Position numbers and translations under genes: made by a program. The notes below the pieces were generated by a model, which searched no databases, was not told the DNA's origin, and saw only the letters and a program-made list of their open reading frames with translations. From contig DATMAR010000012.1 in assembly GCA_035559795.1 (NCBI GenBank), positions 1 through 64,000 of the forward strand: DNA of 64,000 nt, written 5' to 3'. The stretch's first letter is position 1; each line of letters starts with the position of its first letter. Below are positions 36,540-45,947 of the stretch, one piece after another. Source of the DNA: Fimbriimonadales bacterium (GTDB taxonomy: Bacteria > Armatimonadota > Fimbriimonadia > Fimbriimonadales > ATM1).

Positions 36540-37448
36540 TTACCAACCCCTTCCAGCGAGGAGTTCCTCTTCACGAAGTTCGTGAACCGCGCGCCCGATC
36601 ATAGGCTCTCCTAAATCTTCGGATACTTTTGCAATAAGCGCTGCGTCTTCGTAATGCGCTACTGCTTGTACGATTGCTTCTGCACGACGCTCGGGCTCTC
36701 CGCTTTTGAAAATTCCTGAACCGACGAACACCGCTTCAGCTCCCAAGCGCATAACCAATGCTGCGTCCGCAGGTGTTGCAATGCCACCGGCAGAAAAATT
36801 CGGAACAGGCAAACGCTTTATGCGGTGTACTTCGAGTACGAGTTCGTAAGGAGCGGATAATTCTTTCGCGACGCTCATCAATTCGTCTTCGCGTTTCGAG
36901 GCGATAATGCGGATTTCGTTCATGATGGAACGCATATGACGCACTGCCTCGATGACATCACCCGTTCCTGCTTCCCCCTTTGTGCGAATCATAGCAGCGC
37001 CCTCGCCTATCCTTCGCAAAGCCTCGCCTAAGTTTCTCGCCCCGCATACGAAAGGAACCTTGAAGCGATGTTTTTCGATATGATGCTCTCCATCGGCAGG
37101 GGAAAGCACCTCGCTTTCGTCAATGTAGTCCACCCCCAATGCTTCCAAAATTTCCGCTTCTACGAAATGCCCGATTCTGCACTTCGCCATTACAGGAATT
37201 GTCACGGCGTCTTGAATCGCTTTGATAATTTTCGGATCGCTCATCCGCGCAACCCCTCCATAGGCGCGGATATCTGCAGGAACTCGTTCCAATGCCATTA
37301 CAGCCACCGCACCGGCGCGCTCCGCGATTTTCGCCTGCTCTTGAGAGGTGACATCCATAATCACCCCACCCTTGAGCATCTCGGCCAAGCCGACTTTTAC
37401 ACGCCAAGTGGCTATTTCTTTCGTTGTTTCGCCATCTTTTTGGGACAT
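36540..37448 (-). CDS. pdxS: Pyridoxal 5'-phosphate synthase subunit
   Basis: Synthase subunit of the PdxST complex, which forms PLP from ribose 5-phosphate, glyceraldehyde 3-phosphate and ammonia. The 302 residues are highly conserved: [37 protein letters not shown] (catalytic Lys), [16 protein letters not shown] and [16 protein letters not shown]-like ([15 protein letters not shown]). The glutaminase pdxT is not adjacent or elsewhere in the window. Divergent from the sugar nucleotidyltransferase. Confidence 0.97.
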   Translation of the reverse strand: MSQKDGETTKEIATWRVKVGLAEMLKGGVIMDVTSQEQAKIAERAGAVAVMALERVPADIRAYGGVARMSDPKIIKAIQDAVTIPVMAKCRIGHFVEAEILEALGVDYIDESEVLSPADGEHHIEKHRFKVPFVCGARNLGEALRRIGEGAAMIRTKGEAGTGDVIEAVRHMRSIMNEIRIIASKREDELMSVAKELSAPYELVLEVHRIKRLPVPNFSAGGIATPADAALVMRLGAEAVFVGSGIFKSGEPERRAEAIVQAVAHYEDAALIAKVSEDLGEPMIGRAVHELREEELLAGRGW

Positions 37449-37523
37449 TTGTTTTTCAATTTTACCTTAGTGATTCTCTATACCCACACTTTATTTATCC
37501 TTTCGGTATCCTTCTATTAGGCT

Positions 37524-38552
37524 ATGCGTGGAATCGTAATTGCAGGTGGTCTCGGAACACGTTTACGACCGCTTACACTCTCTCGTCCAAAGCCGCTCAT
37601 GCCGCTCGTGAATACACCTTTATTGGAATATCAATTAACCTATCTCAAAGAAGCAGGGATAAAAGAGGTGTGCTTCGCGACCAACTATATGGCAGATGCC
37701 ATCGAAAAATATTTCGGTGACGGTTCCTCTTTAGGAATAAAATTGGTTTACGCTTTGGAAAAAGAACCGTTGGATACAGGGGGTGCAATTCGAAACGCTT
37801 ACGACGTTTTTCCAGGTGACGACTGCGTGATTTTCAACGGAGATACGATTCATGCGTTCGATATATCGGCAATTATTCGAAGCCATCGTGAACGAAATGC
37901 GGATGTCACTTTGACTTTGAGAGAAGTTAGAAGACCGCATCCCTATGGCGTAATCAAAATCAATGAAGAAGAACGTGTCTTGGGATTCTATGAACCGACG
38001 GAAGAACAAAAAAGGATGCTTTCGAACACTGGCGAAGGCTCGGACTACATCAATGCAGGGCTTTATGTCATCAATGCGGATATTTTAGAAATGTTTCCAT
38101 CCGGCAGATGCAACGTCGAAAGAGAAGTGTTTCCGAAACTCATTTCAGAAGGTAAGCGAATTTATGGAAACATTCAAAATGCGTACTGGATTGACATCGG
38201 TCGCCCTTCGCAATATATGGAGGCTGTTCGGGCTGTATTGAACGGTTCTGTAAAAAGCCCTAAGCCTTTTCGGAAATACAATAGCGCGGCTATAGACGAT
38301 GATGTGGAATTACATCCGGAAGCAAAAATCTCTGGTTTTTCTTCGATTGGAAAAGGAGTCAAAATAGAAAAAGGTGCTGAGATAATTGACTCTATTATTC
38401 TCGAAGAAACCAATATCGGAGAAGGTGCGAAGGTGCGGAATTCGATAATCGGAGAGCGCTCGTGCATAGGAGCCTTCAGCAGGATTGAAAATTCTGTATT
38501 AGGAGCTCAAACTGTAGTTCCAGAATACAGCATAATCGGAGAAGTCCCGTAA
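37524..38552 (+). CDS. NDP-sugar pyrophosphorylase (mannose-1-P guanylyltransferase-like)
   Basis: Makes a nucleotide sugar from NTP and a sugar phosphate. The N-terminal Rossmann-like nucleotidyltransferase carries AGGLGTRLRPLTLSRPKPLMPL (1-24) and FNGDTIHAFD. The last ~90 residues have hexapeptide repeats typical of a left-handed beta-helix (IGKGVKIEKGAEI, IGEGAKVRNSIIG). The sugar and base are not determinable; mannose/GDP or glucose/dTDP are the usual alternatives. Ten bases before a sugar aminotransferase, suggesting surface-glycan precursor synthesis. Confidence 0.9.
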   Translation: MRGIVIAGGLGTRLRPLTLSRPKPLMPLVNTPLLEYQLTYLKEAGIKEVCFATNYMADAIEKYFGDGSSLGIKLVYALEKEPLDTGGAIRNAYDVFPGDDCVIFNGDTIHAFDISAIIRSHRERNADVTLTLREVRRPHPYGVIKINEEERVLGFYEPTEEQKRMLSNTGEGSDYINAGLYVINADILEMFPSGRCNVEREVFPKLISEGKRIYGNIQNAYWIDIGRPSQYMEAVRAVLNGSVKSPKPFRKYNSAAIDDDVELHPEAKISGFSSIGKGVKIEKGAEIIDSIILEETNIGEGAKVRNSIIGERSCIGAFSRIENSVLGAQTVVPEYSIIGEVP

Positions 38553-38562
38553 TAATTCTTAA

Positions 38563-39681
38563 ATGGAAGTTTCGTTCGTAGATTTAGTCGCTCAATACGA
38601 GGAATTAAAAGAAGAAATTGATTCCGCAGTCTTAGCGGTTTTAAGAAGCGGCAAATACTCATCGGGTGAGCAAGTTTCACTCTTGGAAGAGGAATTAGCC
38701 GCTTCTTGCGGATTGAAATATGGAATTGCAGTCAATAGCGGTACGGATGCTTTGAAGATTTCCTTACAGGCTTTGGGAATCAAAGAGGGAGATGAGGTAA
38801 TCACCACACCGTTCAGTTTCGGTGCAACGATAGAAGCGATATTGCAAAACGGCGCGAGGCCTGTTTTCGTGGATATCGAGCCGAAAACGTTCAACATAGC
38901 GGTTGAAAACCTCGAATCTGCGATTACGAAGAGTAGCAAGGCGATTCTGCCCGTACATTTATTCGGTCAAATTGCCGAGATGGAGGAAATAAGAGAAATT
39001 GCGAAAAAGTACGACTTAAAAATCGTAGAAGACGCTGCCCAAGCGATTGGGAGTACGAGAAACGGACTTCCGATAGGCTCATGGGGAGATGCGGCAGCGC
39101 TGAGTTTTTATCCTACGAAAAATTTAGGAGCAGCCGGGGATGGAGGGATGATTCTAACGAACGACGAAGAATTGACGAAACGCGCAAAAGCGCTGCGAGT
39201 TCATGGGATGTACAAACAATACTTTTATGACGAAGTAGGACATACGAGCCGCTTAGATGAAATTCAAGCAGCAATTCTTAGAGTTAAATTCAAAAAATTG
39301 GGTCAGTGGAACGAAGCGAGAAGACAACACGCGCTCATTTATGACCGATTTTTCGAAGGCACCGATGTCACCCCCCCTTATGTTTTGCCGGAAACTACAT
39401 ATCATAACTACCATCAGTACACGATTCGGCATCCGAGAAGAGATGCTTTGATGGCATACCTGACGGAGCATGGAGTTCGTTCTGCCATCTATTATCCTTC
39501 TCCTTTGCATCTTCAAAAGGCTTACGCGCATTTAGGTTACAAGGAAGGGGATTTTCCGATAGCAGAGAAGACTTGCAAAGAGGTTCTTTCCTTGCCGATT
39601 CATCCCCACCTTTCACGAGAGCAAGTGGAGTATGCGGCAGATGTAGTTTGTCATTTCGTTGCTCCAAAAGCGGGAGTTTGA
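38563..39681 (+). CDS. DegT/DnrJ/EryC1/StrS-family sugar aminotransferase
   Basis: PLP enzyme that transfers an amino group to a nucleotide-linked keto sugar. Landmarks are GTDALKISLQALGI, EDAAQAIGSTRNG, the PLP Lys in SFYPTKNLGAAGDGG, LRVHGMYKQYFY and the C-terminal SLPIHPHLSREQVEY. 372 residues, standard length. Encoded 10 bases after the nucleotidyltransferase, without a clear Shine-Dalgarno. The pathway probably supplies amino-sugar units for an envelope glycan. Confidence 0.93.
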   Translation: MEVSFVDLVAQYEELKEEIDSAVLAVLRSGKYSSGEQVSLLEEELAASCGLKYGIAVNSGTDALKISLQALGIKEGDEVITTPFSFGATIEAILQNGARPVFVDIEPKTFNIAVENLESAITKSSKAILPVHLFGQIAEMEEIREIAKKYDLKIVEDAAQAIGSTRNGLPIGSWGDAAALSFYPTKNLGAAGDGGMILTNDEELTKRAKALRVHGMYKQYFYDEVGHTSRLDEIQAAILRVKFKKLGQWNEARRQHALIYDRFFEGTDVTPPYVLPETTYHNYHQYTIRHPRRDALMAYLTEHGVRSAIYYPSPLHLQKAYAHLGYKEGDFPIAEKTCKEVLSLPIHPHLSREQVEYAADVVCHFVAPKAGV

Positions 39682-39685
39682 AGCC

Positions 39686-40507
39686 TTGAGTAAAAACGGA
39701 TTCGCTCACCCCATTCAACTATTGGCGATTGACCTCGATTTTACGTTACTAGACGGAAACAGAAACATCGTTCCGGAAAATGCCTCAGCAATTCAGCGCT
39801 TGAACGAAGCGGGAATCAAAATTGCATTGGCGAGCGGAAGAATCGCTTCCAGCATGCGCCATTTCGCCGACGAAATGGAAATCGAACCTTCCTTGATTTC
39901 ATGCAATGGCGCGTATCTCGTTGCCTACAATGGACGAGTTTTGCAAGAACATAAAGTAAAGATAGAGTATTCCAACGAAATCCTTTCCTTTTGTCAAAAA
40001 ACCGGTGTTCACGCACATATTTATGCAGACGACACGATTTTCTTCGCAGAGGAAAACGAAATGCTTTACAAATATATGCGAAGGGTCAAACGCGGCAACG
40101 TGAGAGTTTTGGATTGGGATGCGCTCTATGGTATTGAACCGCTCAAAATCATCATGATGATTTCACCAGACGAAGCAAACGATATCCAGCGTGAGCTCGG
40201 AACTCGGCTTCCTGCGGATGAAGTCCAGTTCACATTGTCCGAACCAGAGTATTTAGAGGTGTTGAGTGCAAAAACCGACAAAGGGGAAGCATTGTCTTCG
40301 TTAGCCTCGGCTTTGGGAATTCCTCAAAATCAAACCGCAGCGATAGGCGATTATTACAACGACCTGCCCATGCTCGAATGGGCTGGTCACTCAGCGGCAG
40401 TAGCAAATGCACCTGAGGAGGTCAAAAAGATAGTGGATTTGGTCGTCGGTGCCAACGATGATGGTGGTGTAGCCGCTTATATAGACCTAATCCTGGCGTC
40501 CCGTTGA
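39686..40507 (+). CDS. Cof-type HAD-IIB phosphatase
   Basis: TTG start at 39686, 4 bases after the preceding stop and 9 bases after GGGAG; a TTG at 39659 in frame overlaps the upstream gene. About 273 residues. Motif I is IDLDFTLLDG, with Phe where Gly is usual; motif II is ALASGRI; the C-terminal Cof signature is DKGEALSSLA, IGDYYNDLPMLEWAG and VANAPEEVKK. Acts on small phosphorylated metabolites such as sugar or nucleotide phosphates. Probably co-transcribed with the sugar aminotransferase. Confidence 0.9.
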   Translation: MSKNGFAHPIQLLAIDLDFTLLDGNRNIVPENASAIQRLNEAGIKIALASGRIASSMRHFADEMEIEPSLISCNGAYLVAYNGRVLQEHKVKIEYSNEILSFCQKTGVHAHIYADDTIFFAEENEMLYKYMRRVKRGNVRVLDWDALYGIEPLKIIMMISPDEANDIQRELGTRLPADEVQFTLSEPEYLEVLSAKTDKGEALSSLASALGIPQNQTAAIGDYYNDLPMLEWAGHSAAVANAPEEVKKIVDLVVGANDDGGVAAYIDLILASR

Positions 40508-40533
40508 CCTAATGATTCAAAATCAGGCACAAT
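40504..40533 (+). promoter_or_regulatory. Possible promoter of the Ig-like/pseudo-caspase operon
   Basis: TTGACC (40504-40509), an 18-base spacer and CACAAT (40528-40533) make a moderate sigma-70 promoter. It overlaps the end of the HAD gene and lies 74 bases before the start codon. Confidence 0.4.
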
Positions 40534-40546
40534 AAATGCCTTCTCT

Positions 40547-40585
40547 GGAACGTCTCTATCTTTCGAACGTCCATAGAGGCGCTCC
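40547..40585 (+). promoter_or_regulatory. 5'-UTR hairpin upstream of the Ig-like protein gene
   Basis: GGAACGTCTCTAT pairs with ATAGAGGCGCTCC through 13 positions (one mismatch, one G-U) around a 13-base loop. It ends 10 bases before the GAGGAGG ribosome site. Could regulate translation or stabilise the mRNA 5' end. Confidence 0.45.
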
Positions 40586-40606
40586 CCCCACAATGAGGAG
40601 GTTATG

Positions 40607-41650
40607 ATGAAGCAAATTATGAACATTCTAAAAACCCTAATCGTATTACTTTTCGCTTCCTTCTTATTTCCTGTCCAAGCACAACTTTCTAGCTCGAAGC
40701 GATTTTCTCAGCCCGATTTGACGATTACGAGCCCTCAGAATGGAGACTTCGTGGGTCAAACTGCGAGCATCAAATATCAGGTTTCTGGAGCGGATTCGGA
40801 AATCACGACGAAAGCTACCATCACCGAAGATGCTAATCCCTCAAATGAGATCATCTTAGAAGAATCGAAGGTTCCTCCCCCCCAAGGGAACATCACGGGT
40901 GAATTGCAATGGAATCCTGGAAAGAACTATCCCGGCGGGCTTTATCACATAAAAGTGGAAGGCTTCATCGGAAAATCCCAAACGGGAGTTCTTTTCGAAA
41001 CGATTTTGCTCGATGTTACACTCGACCCGCAAGAACCGAAAATCATAGACTTTTCACCAGCAGAAGGCGCATTCGTAAATGGAACGGTCAACTTTAGTTT
41101 CAAAACGGATGAACTCGCATCGAATGTAAAAGAATGGAAACTCACCATAGACGGAAGCCTTGCAAAGACTGCTTCTGGTACTTCCGATTTTAACGTTATT
41201 TATAACTTCAATCCCGATGTAGACGATGGTCCGAAAACAGTATTAGTATCCGTAAAAGACTTAGCAGACAACGTCACCGAGAAACAATACACAATAACCT
41301 TGGACACTGCAGATCCAGGGGTCGAAATAAAATCGCCCAACTCGAACATAAAGGTAAAGCCCGAGTCCATTGTTTATGTCGTTTTGCACATCACCGGTGA
41401 ATTTATAGACTCGACTACCGGTTCATCTTCGGTTGATGTTACAGGAGTAGATGTAGAACTTCGTGATATGAATAACAACTTTATCAAGAAAGTTCCACGG
41501 TTGGAGTTCACCGTAATCGGTGAGGTTATTCAGTGGGTAGGTAGATTTAAAGTAACGGGATTGCCGAATAAGTTCAAAGTAGTAGTGACTGTAGTGGACG
41601 TTGCAGGCAATCAAGCCGACCCCCAGGAGGTGATATTGGAGGTAGGCTGA
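40607..41650 (+). CDS. Secreted protein with Ig-like/cadherin-type domains
   Basis: ATG at 40607 chosen because GAGGAGG is 5 bases away (2 from the ATG at 40604). A signal peptide (TLIVLLFASFLFPVQAQ) precedes three beta-sandwich-like segments. The first begins LTITSPQNGDFVGQTASIKYQVSG; the second IIDFSPAEGAFVNGTVNFSF; the third VEIKSPNSNIKVKPESIVYV. This is the pattern of bacterial Ig-like domains found in surface and extracellular proteins. No enzyme motif. First of four same-strand genes with a barrel protein and a pseudo-caspase. Confidence 0.82.
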   Translation: MKQIMNILKTLIVLLFASFLFPVQAQLSSSKRFSQPDLTITSPQNGDFVGQTASIKYQVSGADSEITTKATITEDANPSNEIILEESKVPPPQGNITGELQWNPGKNYPGGLYHIKVEGFIGKSQTGVLFETILLDVTLDPQEPKIIDFSPAEGAFVNGTVNFSFKTDELASNVKEWKLTIDGSLAKTASGTSDFNVIYNFNPDVDDGPKTVLVSVKDLADNVTEKQYTITLDTADPGVEIKSPNSNIKVKPESIVYVVLHITGEFIDSTTGSSSVDVTGVDVELRDMNNNFIKKVPRLEFTVIGEVIQWVGRFKVTGLPNKFKVVVTVVDVAGNQADPQEVILEVG

Positions 41651-41741
41651 TGTGAATTCGCGTTACGAGCTGCTTAAACAGCAATAACGCTATTTTGAAA
41701 AACATATCTTGCAAACAATAATCAATAAGGAGGATAAAGGA

Positions 41742-42908
41742 ATGACAATATTCGCATGGAAGCGAGGAATACCTTGCACGTTGGGGTTGCTCGTGGCTTC
41801 TTTCTCCTTTGCACAAATGTCGGATACGATGTATTCGTTCGAGATGGGAGGAAGAGCCTATGGAATGGGAGGTTCGATTTATTCGAATTCCGCAGATGCA
41901 TCTGCATCTTATTGGAACCCCGCTTGTTTAGGACTCGTTCAAACGACGCTCGTGGAAGCGGTGATGCGGAATCGCCCGATCAGCCAAACCCATCTAACAG
42001 GAACAATCGAAGATGGACTCGATGGTACTGGTGAACTGGGCTATGGCTTCCAATCTCTCTCTTTTGGGGGGGTGGCATGGCCTTTCCGTGGAGGAACACT
42101 CGGCTTGAGCTACGCCGTCGGCGGCTATGTACGACAAAATGGCTTTGGTGAAGACACAACCTCTTCCTCAGCAGGAGGTCCTCTCACTGCCCAAACTCTT
42201 TTCCGCTCGATGACGGAGTTTTTCACTGTGGCTTACGGAAGACCGATGGGTCAAAACTCTAACATCGGCGTCGGAGTAGTCGTTGCACGACAAAGCCTTA
42301 GCGATAAAGCACATGTGTTTTTCACAGGTGACCCGGATAGCATCGTTCTTTCGGGCGGCTTCGATGATTTGGGAAGCGGTGTTGGTGCAATCGTAGGTTA
42401 TCAGTTCACTCCCCCTGGAAGACAGAATGTTTCTATTGGGGCGAGTTATCGAAGCGAAATCAACCTCTCGGGCATAGACTCCGGTTCTTCGCATATAGAT
42501 GTGATTCCCGCTCGTCTGCAGGGTGGGCTTGCTTTTCGCGTAGATGGATTGCGAGGGGGTCGTGATTTTCTCATCGGTGGTGTGGACGTCATGTACATCT
42601 TCCCGGGGAACGACGGGAAAGTATTGGAAAACGATGGACAGTTCAGCGCTGGTATCGGACTCGAATACAACTGGACACAATCCTTCGGTTATTTGCCTAT
42701 TCGTATCGGGTTCCGATTCATTGATAAGAGCATTAAGCGACAGGTCGCCCTTCAGGAAGATCCTTTCATAGCCAGGCAAATTGTTACCTTCGGAATAGGT
42801 TATCGCCCAAAGAACGCACCATACAGTTTGGAGTTGAACTTGGCTGCAGGCAACAAGCAAAATACTCCTGACATCGCTTTAGGACTTCAATTCGAAGTGA
42901 GAAAATAA
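41742..42908 (+). CDS. Outer-membrane beta-barrel protein (FadL/PorV-like)
   Basis: ATG at 41742 with an AAGGAGG site 7 bases away. The signal peptide ends SFSFAQ. The mature N-terminus (MGGRAYGMGGSIYSNSADASASYWNPACLG) closely resembles the FadL/PorV/UPF0164 barrel opening, in which AYGMGGA...NPAGL is diagnostic. Alternating amphipathic strands continue to the end, finishing QFEVRK where a terminal aromatic would be usual. This shows that the cell has an outer membrane. It may form a channel or an anchor for the secreted products of the adjacent genes. Confidence 0.85.
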   Translation: MTIFAWKRGIPCTLGLLVASFSFAQMSDTMYSFEMGGRAYGMGGSIYSNSADASASYWNPACLGLVQTTLVEAVMRNRPISQTHLTGTIEDGLDGTGELGYGFQSLSFGGVAWPFRGGTLGLSYAVGGYVRQNGFGEDTTSSSAGGPLTAQTLFRSMTEFFTVAYGRPMGQNSNIGVGVVVARQSLSDKAHVFFTGDPDSIVLSGGFDDLGSGVGAIVGYQFTPPGRQNVSIGASYRSEINLSGIDSGSSHIDVIPARLQGGLAFRVDGLRGGRDFLIGGVDVMYIFPGNDGKVLENDGQFSAGIGLEYNWTQSFGYLPIRIGFRFIDKSIKRQVALQEDPFIARQIVTFGIGYRPKNAPYSLELNLAAGNKQNTPDIALGLQFEVRK

Positions 42909-42926
42909 AATCAAGAGGAACTTGCT

Positions 42927-44246
42927 ATGATGAAAATAAAGTTTCTTATCTGCATCCTTTCTGTTTTGCTCGTTTCTCAACTCAATGCTCAAGGATGGCG
43001 AGACGCGTATGAAAAAGGCTTAGCCGCTGCCAAAAAAGGGGATTGGGCTAACGCGCGCGCTCACTTTTTGGAAGCAAAGAAAAACAGACCTCAAGACAGC
43101 GACAAATCGAGTTACATCGGTTCTGGAGTAACGAGCAAAACGCTCTGGAGAGATGGCGCTCTTTATTCTCCTAACTTCGCTGCGGCTTATTGCGCTTTCA
43201 AACTCGCAGCACAAGCAGAGGACTTGGCAACCCGAAATCGAAACTTAGACGAAGCCATTGCGGAGTTCAAAGCCCTTCTCGATGCAGGCCAAGTAAGCGT
43301 AGAAACGATTGTTTTCCTATCCGCTGCGTACACCGCAAAAAACGATTTGCGAGCAGCATCCGACATACAAGAAAAACTTACTACGCTCGACCCCAAGAAA
43401 GCCTTCAAAGTAGATCGAGAAGTTTTAGACGCAAATGACTTACGAATTCTTGCCTCCAGCGTTGACGTGATGCCTCCGGGATCTCGTGAGAATGTAAAAC
43501 CAGATGAGATTGCCTTCCGACCTGGAGCAATCGGAAAATACGGAATCGTTCCTCCGTTGGATTATAAATTCGCTCTTCTCATAGGAAACGCTAAGAATAG
43601 CGGGCAAGTTTATGCGCATAACGATGTAGATCTTTTGAAAACGAATCTTATGAAACATGCAGGATATATGGAAACGAACATCGTTACGCTGAAGGATGCA
43701 ACGACTCAAGTGATTATGGATGCGGCGAAATCCTTAGCCGAAAAAATGCCGGAGAACGGAACTATCTTTATTTTCTTCAGCGGAGTAGGCGTTTACAATC
43801 CGCAAAATCAAACCGATTATCTTGCAGGAGCAGAGGTAACCGACCTAACCGCTTTCGACCAAATGCTTCCGAAAGCGGCTTTGTTCGAAGTTTTTATGAA
43901 AAAAGGTGCAACGATTTTCATCTTCTATCAAGTCGATAGACCCAAAACATCAGAGGGATATTATTTCGGTCTCGAAGTTCCTATGTTAGGGAAAATCGCG
44001 CAATGTTTCGGATGCGCTCCGGGTGAAGTTGTGAACGCAATATCCTTCGAAAACAAAATACAAGGGGTTTACGGACTCGCAATTTCTAAAGCGCTCGAAG
44101 ATATGCATACGAACCGCATCCCGATCGTGGATTTCGCATGGAAAGTTTTCGAAAAAACGAGAGAAGGTTCGGCAGAACGCGGTGGGGGGGGACAAACGCC
44201 CACACTACCGGTGCTTACGAACTTAGGCGGATCTGCTAAATTCTAA
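42927..44246 (+). CDS. Secreted TPR protein with a catalytically dead caspase-like domain
   Basis: 439 residues with signal peptide (LSVLLVSQLNAQ). Residues ~23-160 are TPR-like helices (YEKGLAAAKKGDWANARAHF). Residues ~214-400 follow the caspase/C14 p20 pattern: YKFALLIGNAKNSG, NDVDLLKTNLMKHAGY, NIVTLKDATTQ, IFIFFSGVGVYN, DYLAGAEV. The catalytic His of SGHG is Val (SGVG, 285-288). The strand that should end in DAC is IFIFYQVDRP, with no Cys at the nucleophile position. Both residues of the dyad are absent, so it should be a pseudo-enzyme, perhaps a binding or scaffold protein. RBS AGAGG; 18 bases after the barrel gene. Confidence 0.8.
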   Translation: MMKIKFLICILSVLLVSQLNAQGWRDAYEKGLAAAKKGDWANARAHFLEAKKNRPQDSDKSSYIGSGVTSKTLWRDGALYSPNFAAAYCAFKLAAQAEDLATRNRNLDEAIAEFKALLDAGQVSVETIVFLSAAYTAKNDLRAASDIQEKLTTLDPKKAFKVDREVLDANDLRILASSVDVMPPGSRENVKPDEIAFRPGAIGKYGIVPPLDYKFALLIGNAKNSGQVYAHNDVDLLKTNLMKHAGYMETNIVTLKDATTQVIMDAAKSLAEKMPENGTIFIFFSGVGVYNPQNQTDYLAGAEVTDLTAFDQMLPKAALFEVFMKKGATIFIFYQVDRPKTSEGYYFGLEVPMLGKIAQCFGCAPGEVVNAISFENKIQGVYGLAISKALEDMHTNRIPIVDFAWKVFEKTREGSAERGGGGQTPTLPVLTNLGGSAKF

Positions 44247-44271
44247 AAAGAAAAAGGGGTAAACGTATGGG

Positions 44272-45108
44272 ATGTCTCTCGAAGAGATAGAGACTTTCGA
44301 AAAACGATTGTTCCGCGCCTTAGCGGGACTCCCTGCAGAAAAATATGCTCAGGAAGTCTTGATTCCGTCTTTGGGCGCAGTTTTGGGTTTATCCCATCCG
44401 ACCCTCGAGGAAATAAAGGAATCTCTGAAAGAAGCTTTGGCGAGTTTCAAGGCGGTATTGGCGTATTACGGTATTTTTCGGAGAGGCACAGAGCGTGAAA
44501 TGCTCTCGAAGATGATGCTTACGGCAATAGAAAGAACATTGGATGATAGCCCTATAGAAGAGTTTTTCCGTTCGAAGGATTCAGAAGCCTTGTGGATTAG
44601 TTTTTTAGAGGTGTGCGAAGAAACCCATAAAAAACCTATGGAACAAATGAACAGACCTTTCATCGAGGGAGTATGCAAATTATGTTTCGAATTATTCGAA
44701 ATAACTCGTCATGGAAGCATCTTCTTATGGATTTACGATGAGGTATGCGCGGCTCATCGAGTGGAACATGTTTTCAATCGTCTCGTCGATATTCGTACTT
44801 TCGGACCTAAAACCGCAAGCCATATTTTGCGTGACGCAGTATTTCTTTATGATTTAGAGAAGCATATCGTATTGAAAGACAGATTGTATTTGCTTCCGAT
44901 TAATAATGCAATTCGCGTTATAGGGGAAATGGTTTTACCGGAAGCAACGACTCACTTAGCGGATTGGATTCTTGCAGGAAAAATTTCGCGCGCGATACGC
45001 AATGCCGGTGTAAGCATTGTGAGGGTAAGTATGGGAGCGACTTACGTGGCTATACGCGCATCTGAAACTTCAGAGAGTATCGAGAAGGCGTTGAGAAAGA
45101 TTGCATAG
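44272..45108 (+). CDS. Unknown helical protein, last gene of the pseudo-caspase cluster
   Basis: 278 residues, almost entirely helical by composition, with no signal peptide and no clear membrane helix. RBS AAGGGG. The stretch DIRTFGPKTASHILRDAVFLYDLE resembles a helix-hairpin-helix (GPKTAS) of DNA glycosylases, and the sequence then runs into another helix. Cysteines for an Fe-S cluster are missing. It might bind nucleic acid, or the similarity may be fortuitous. No family is recognised. It starts 26 bases after the pseudo-caspase gene. Confidence 0.65.
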   Translation: MSLEEIETFEKRLFRALAGLPAEKYAQEVLIPSLGAVLGLSHPTLEEIKESLKEALASFKAVLAYYGIFRRGTEREMLSKMMLTAIERTLDDSPIEEFFRSKDSEALWISFLEVCEETHKKPMEQMNRPFIEGVCKLCFELFEITRHGSIFLWIYDEVCAAHRVEHVFNRLVDIRTFGPKTASHILRDAVFLYDLEKHIVLKDRLYLLPINNAIRVIGEMVLPEATTHLADWILAGKISRAIRNAGVSIVRVSMGATYVAIRASETSESIEKALRKIA

Positions 45109-45118
45109 ATGCTTTTCC

Positions 45119-45141
45119 CTCGCTTCTGACTACGAAGTGAG
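45119..45141. terminator. Hairpin in a convergent intergenic region
   Basis: CTCGCTTC-tgactac-GAAGTGAG (one G-U) lies between two convergent genes. No T-tract follows on either strand, so it is a weak candidate for transcription ending. Confidence 0.3.
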
Positions 45142-45171
45142 AACGCAATAACTTTCATTTTTAAGTCTTTA

Positions 45172-45945
45172 TCACTTTGATTCTTTTCCGATAAAATCCA
45201 ATGATATTCGTAGCCCTTCCAAAGTAAGCATGGGGTCTATTTCTTCGATTTCTTTGCAATGACTTGCAAATAATTTAGCAATACCACCGGTTGCAATCAC
45301 TTTAGCCTTTCCCCCGAGTTCTGCTTTGAAATCTCGTATCAAAGTATCTATCGCCCCTGCATAACCTATCACCAAGCCCGATTGCAGGCTCATGACAGTG
45401 CTTTCGCCAATCGCTTTCCCTGGATGACGCAGTTCGACTCGCGGGAGTTTTGCTGTCTTCGAAAACAATGCCTCCATAGAAAGTTCGATGCCCGGAAAGA
45501 TACTTCCACCGAGATACTCGCCATTTGGTCCGATTGCATCGAAGGTCGTTGCCGTTCCGAAATCAACGACAATCGCAGGAAGCGGATATTTCGCCTTTGC
45601 AGCGATTGCATTCGCTAAACGGTCTGCACCGACAGCGTCGCGAGGCTCGTAGCGAATCTCCATATTCGGAAGAATCTCGGAAGATAAAAAAACGATCTTC
45701 GAACTTAAATATTTTTCTGCAAATTGTTCCAAAACGATATTGAGCGGAGGAACGACGCTTGCGCAAATTACGGTCGATGGTTTGATAGGGATGTTCGCTT
45801 CCTTGCACAGTGTAAGGTAAATCGCTCCGAGCGAATCTTCTGTCATTTCTAATTTTGTCGGCAAACGCCAAAAGGAAAGCCATTTCGTTCCATCATGATG
45901 GCCTATCACGATATTCGTATTGCCGACGTCGATTGCTAAAAGCAA
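45172..45945 (-). CDS. coaX: Type III pantothenate kinase
   Basis: Phosphorylates pantothenate, the first step of coenzyme A synthesis. Start chosen as TTG at 45945, which yields LLAIDVGNTNIVIG, the family N-terminus. TAGGAGA lies 7-8 bases before it, inside the end of glmM, and the ATG-initiated upstream extension (46125) lies within glmM and is a shadow. ASVVPP, GADRLANAIAA, VVDFGTATTFDAI, GGSIFPGIELSMEAL and ATGGIA are conserved type III motifs. About 257 residues. Two bases separate it from glmM. Confidence 0.95.
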   Translation of the reverse strand: MLLAIDVGNTNIVIGHHDGTKWLSFWRLPTKLEMTEDSLGAIYLTLCKEANIPIKPSTVICASVVPPLNIVLEQFAEKYLSSKIVFLSSEILPNMEIRYEPRDAVGADRLANAIAAKAKYPLPAIVVDFGTATTFDAIGPNGEYLGGSIFPGIELSMEALFSKTAKLPRVELRHPGKAIGESTVMSLQSGLVIGYAGAIDTLIRDFKAELGGKAKVIATGGIAKLFASHCKEIEEIDPMLTLEGLRISLDFIGKESK

Positions 45946-45947
45946 AA

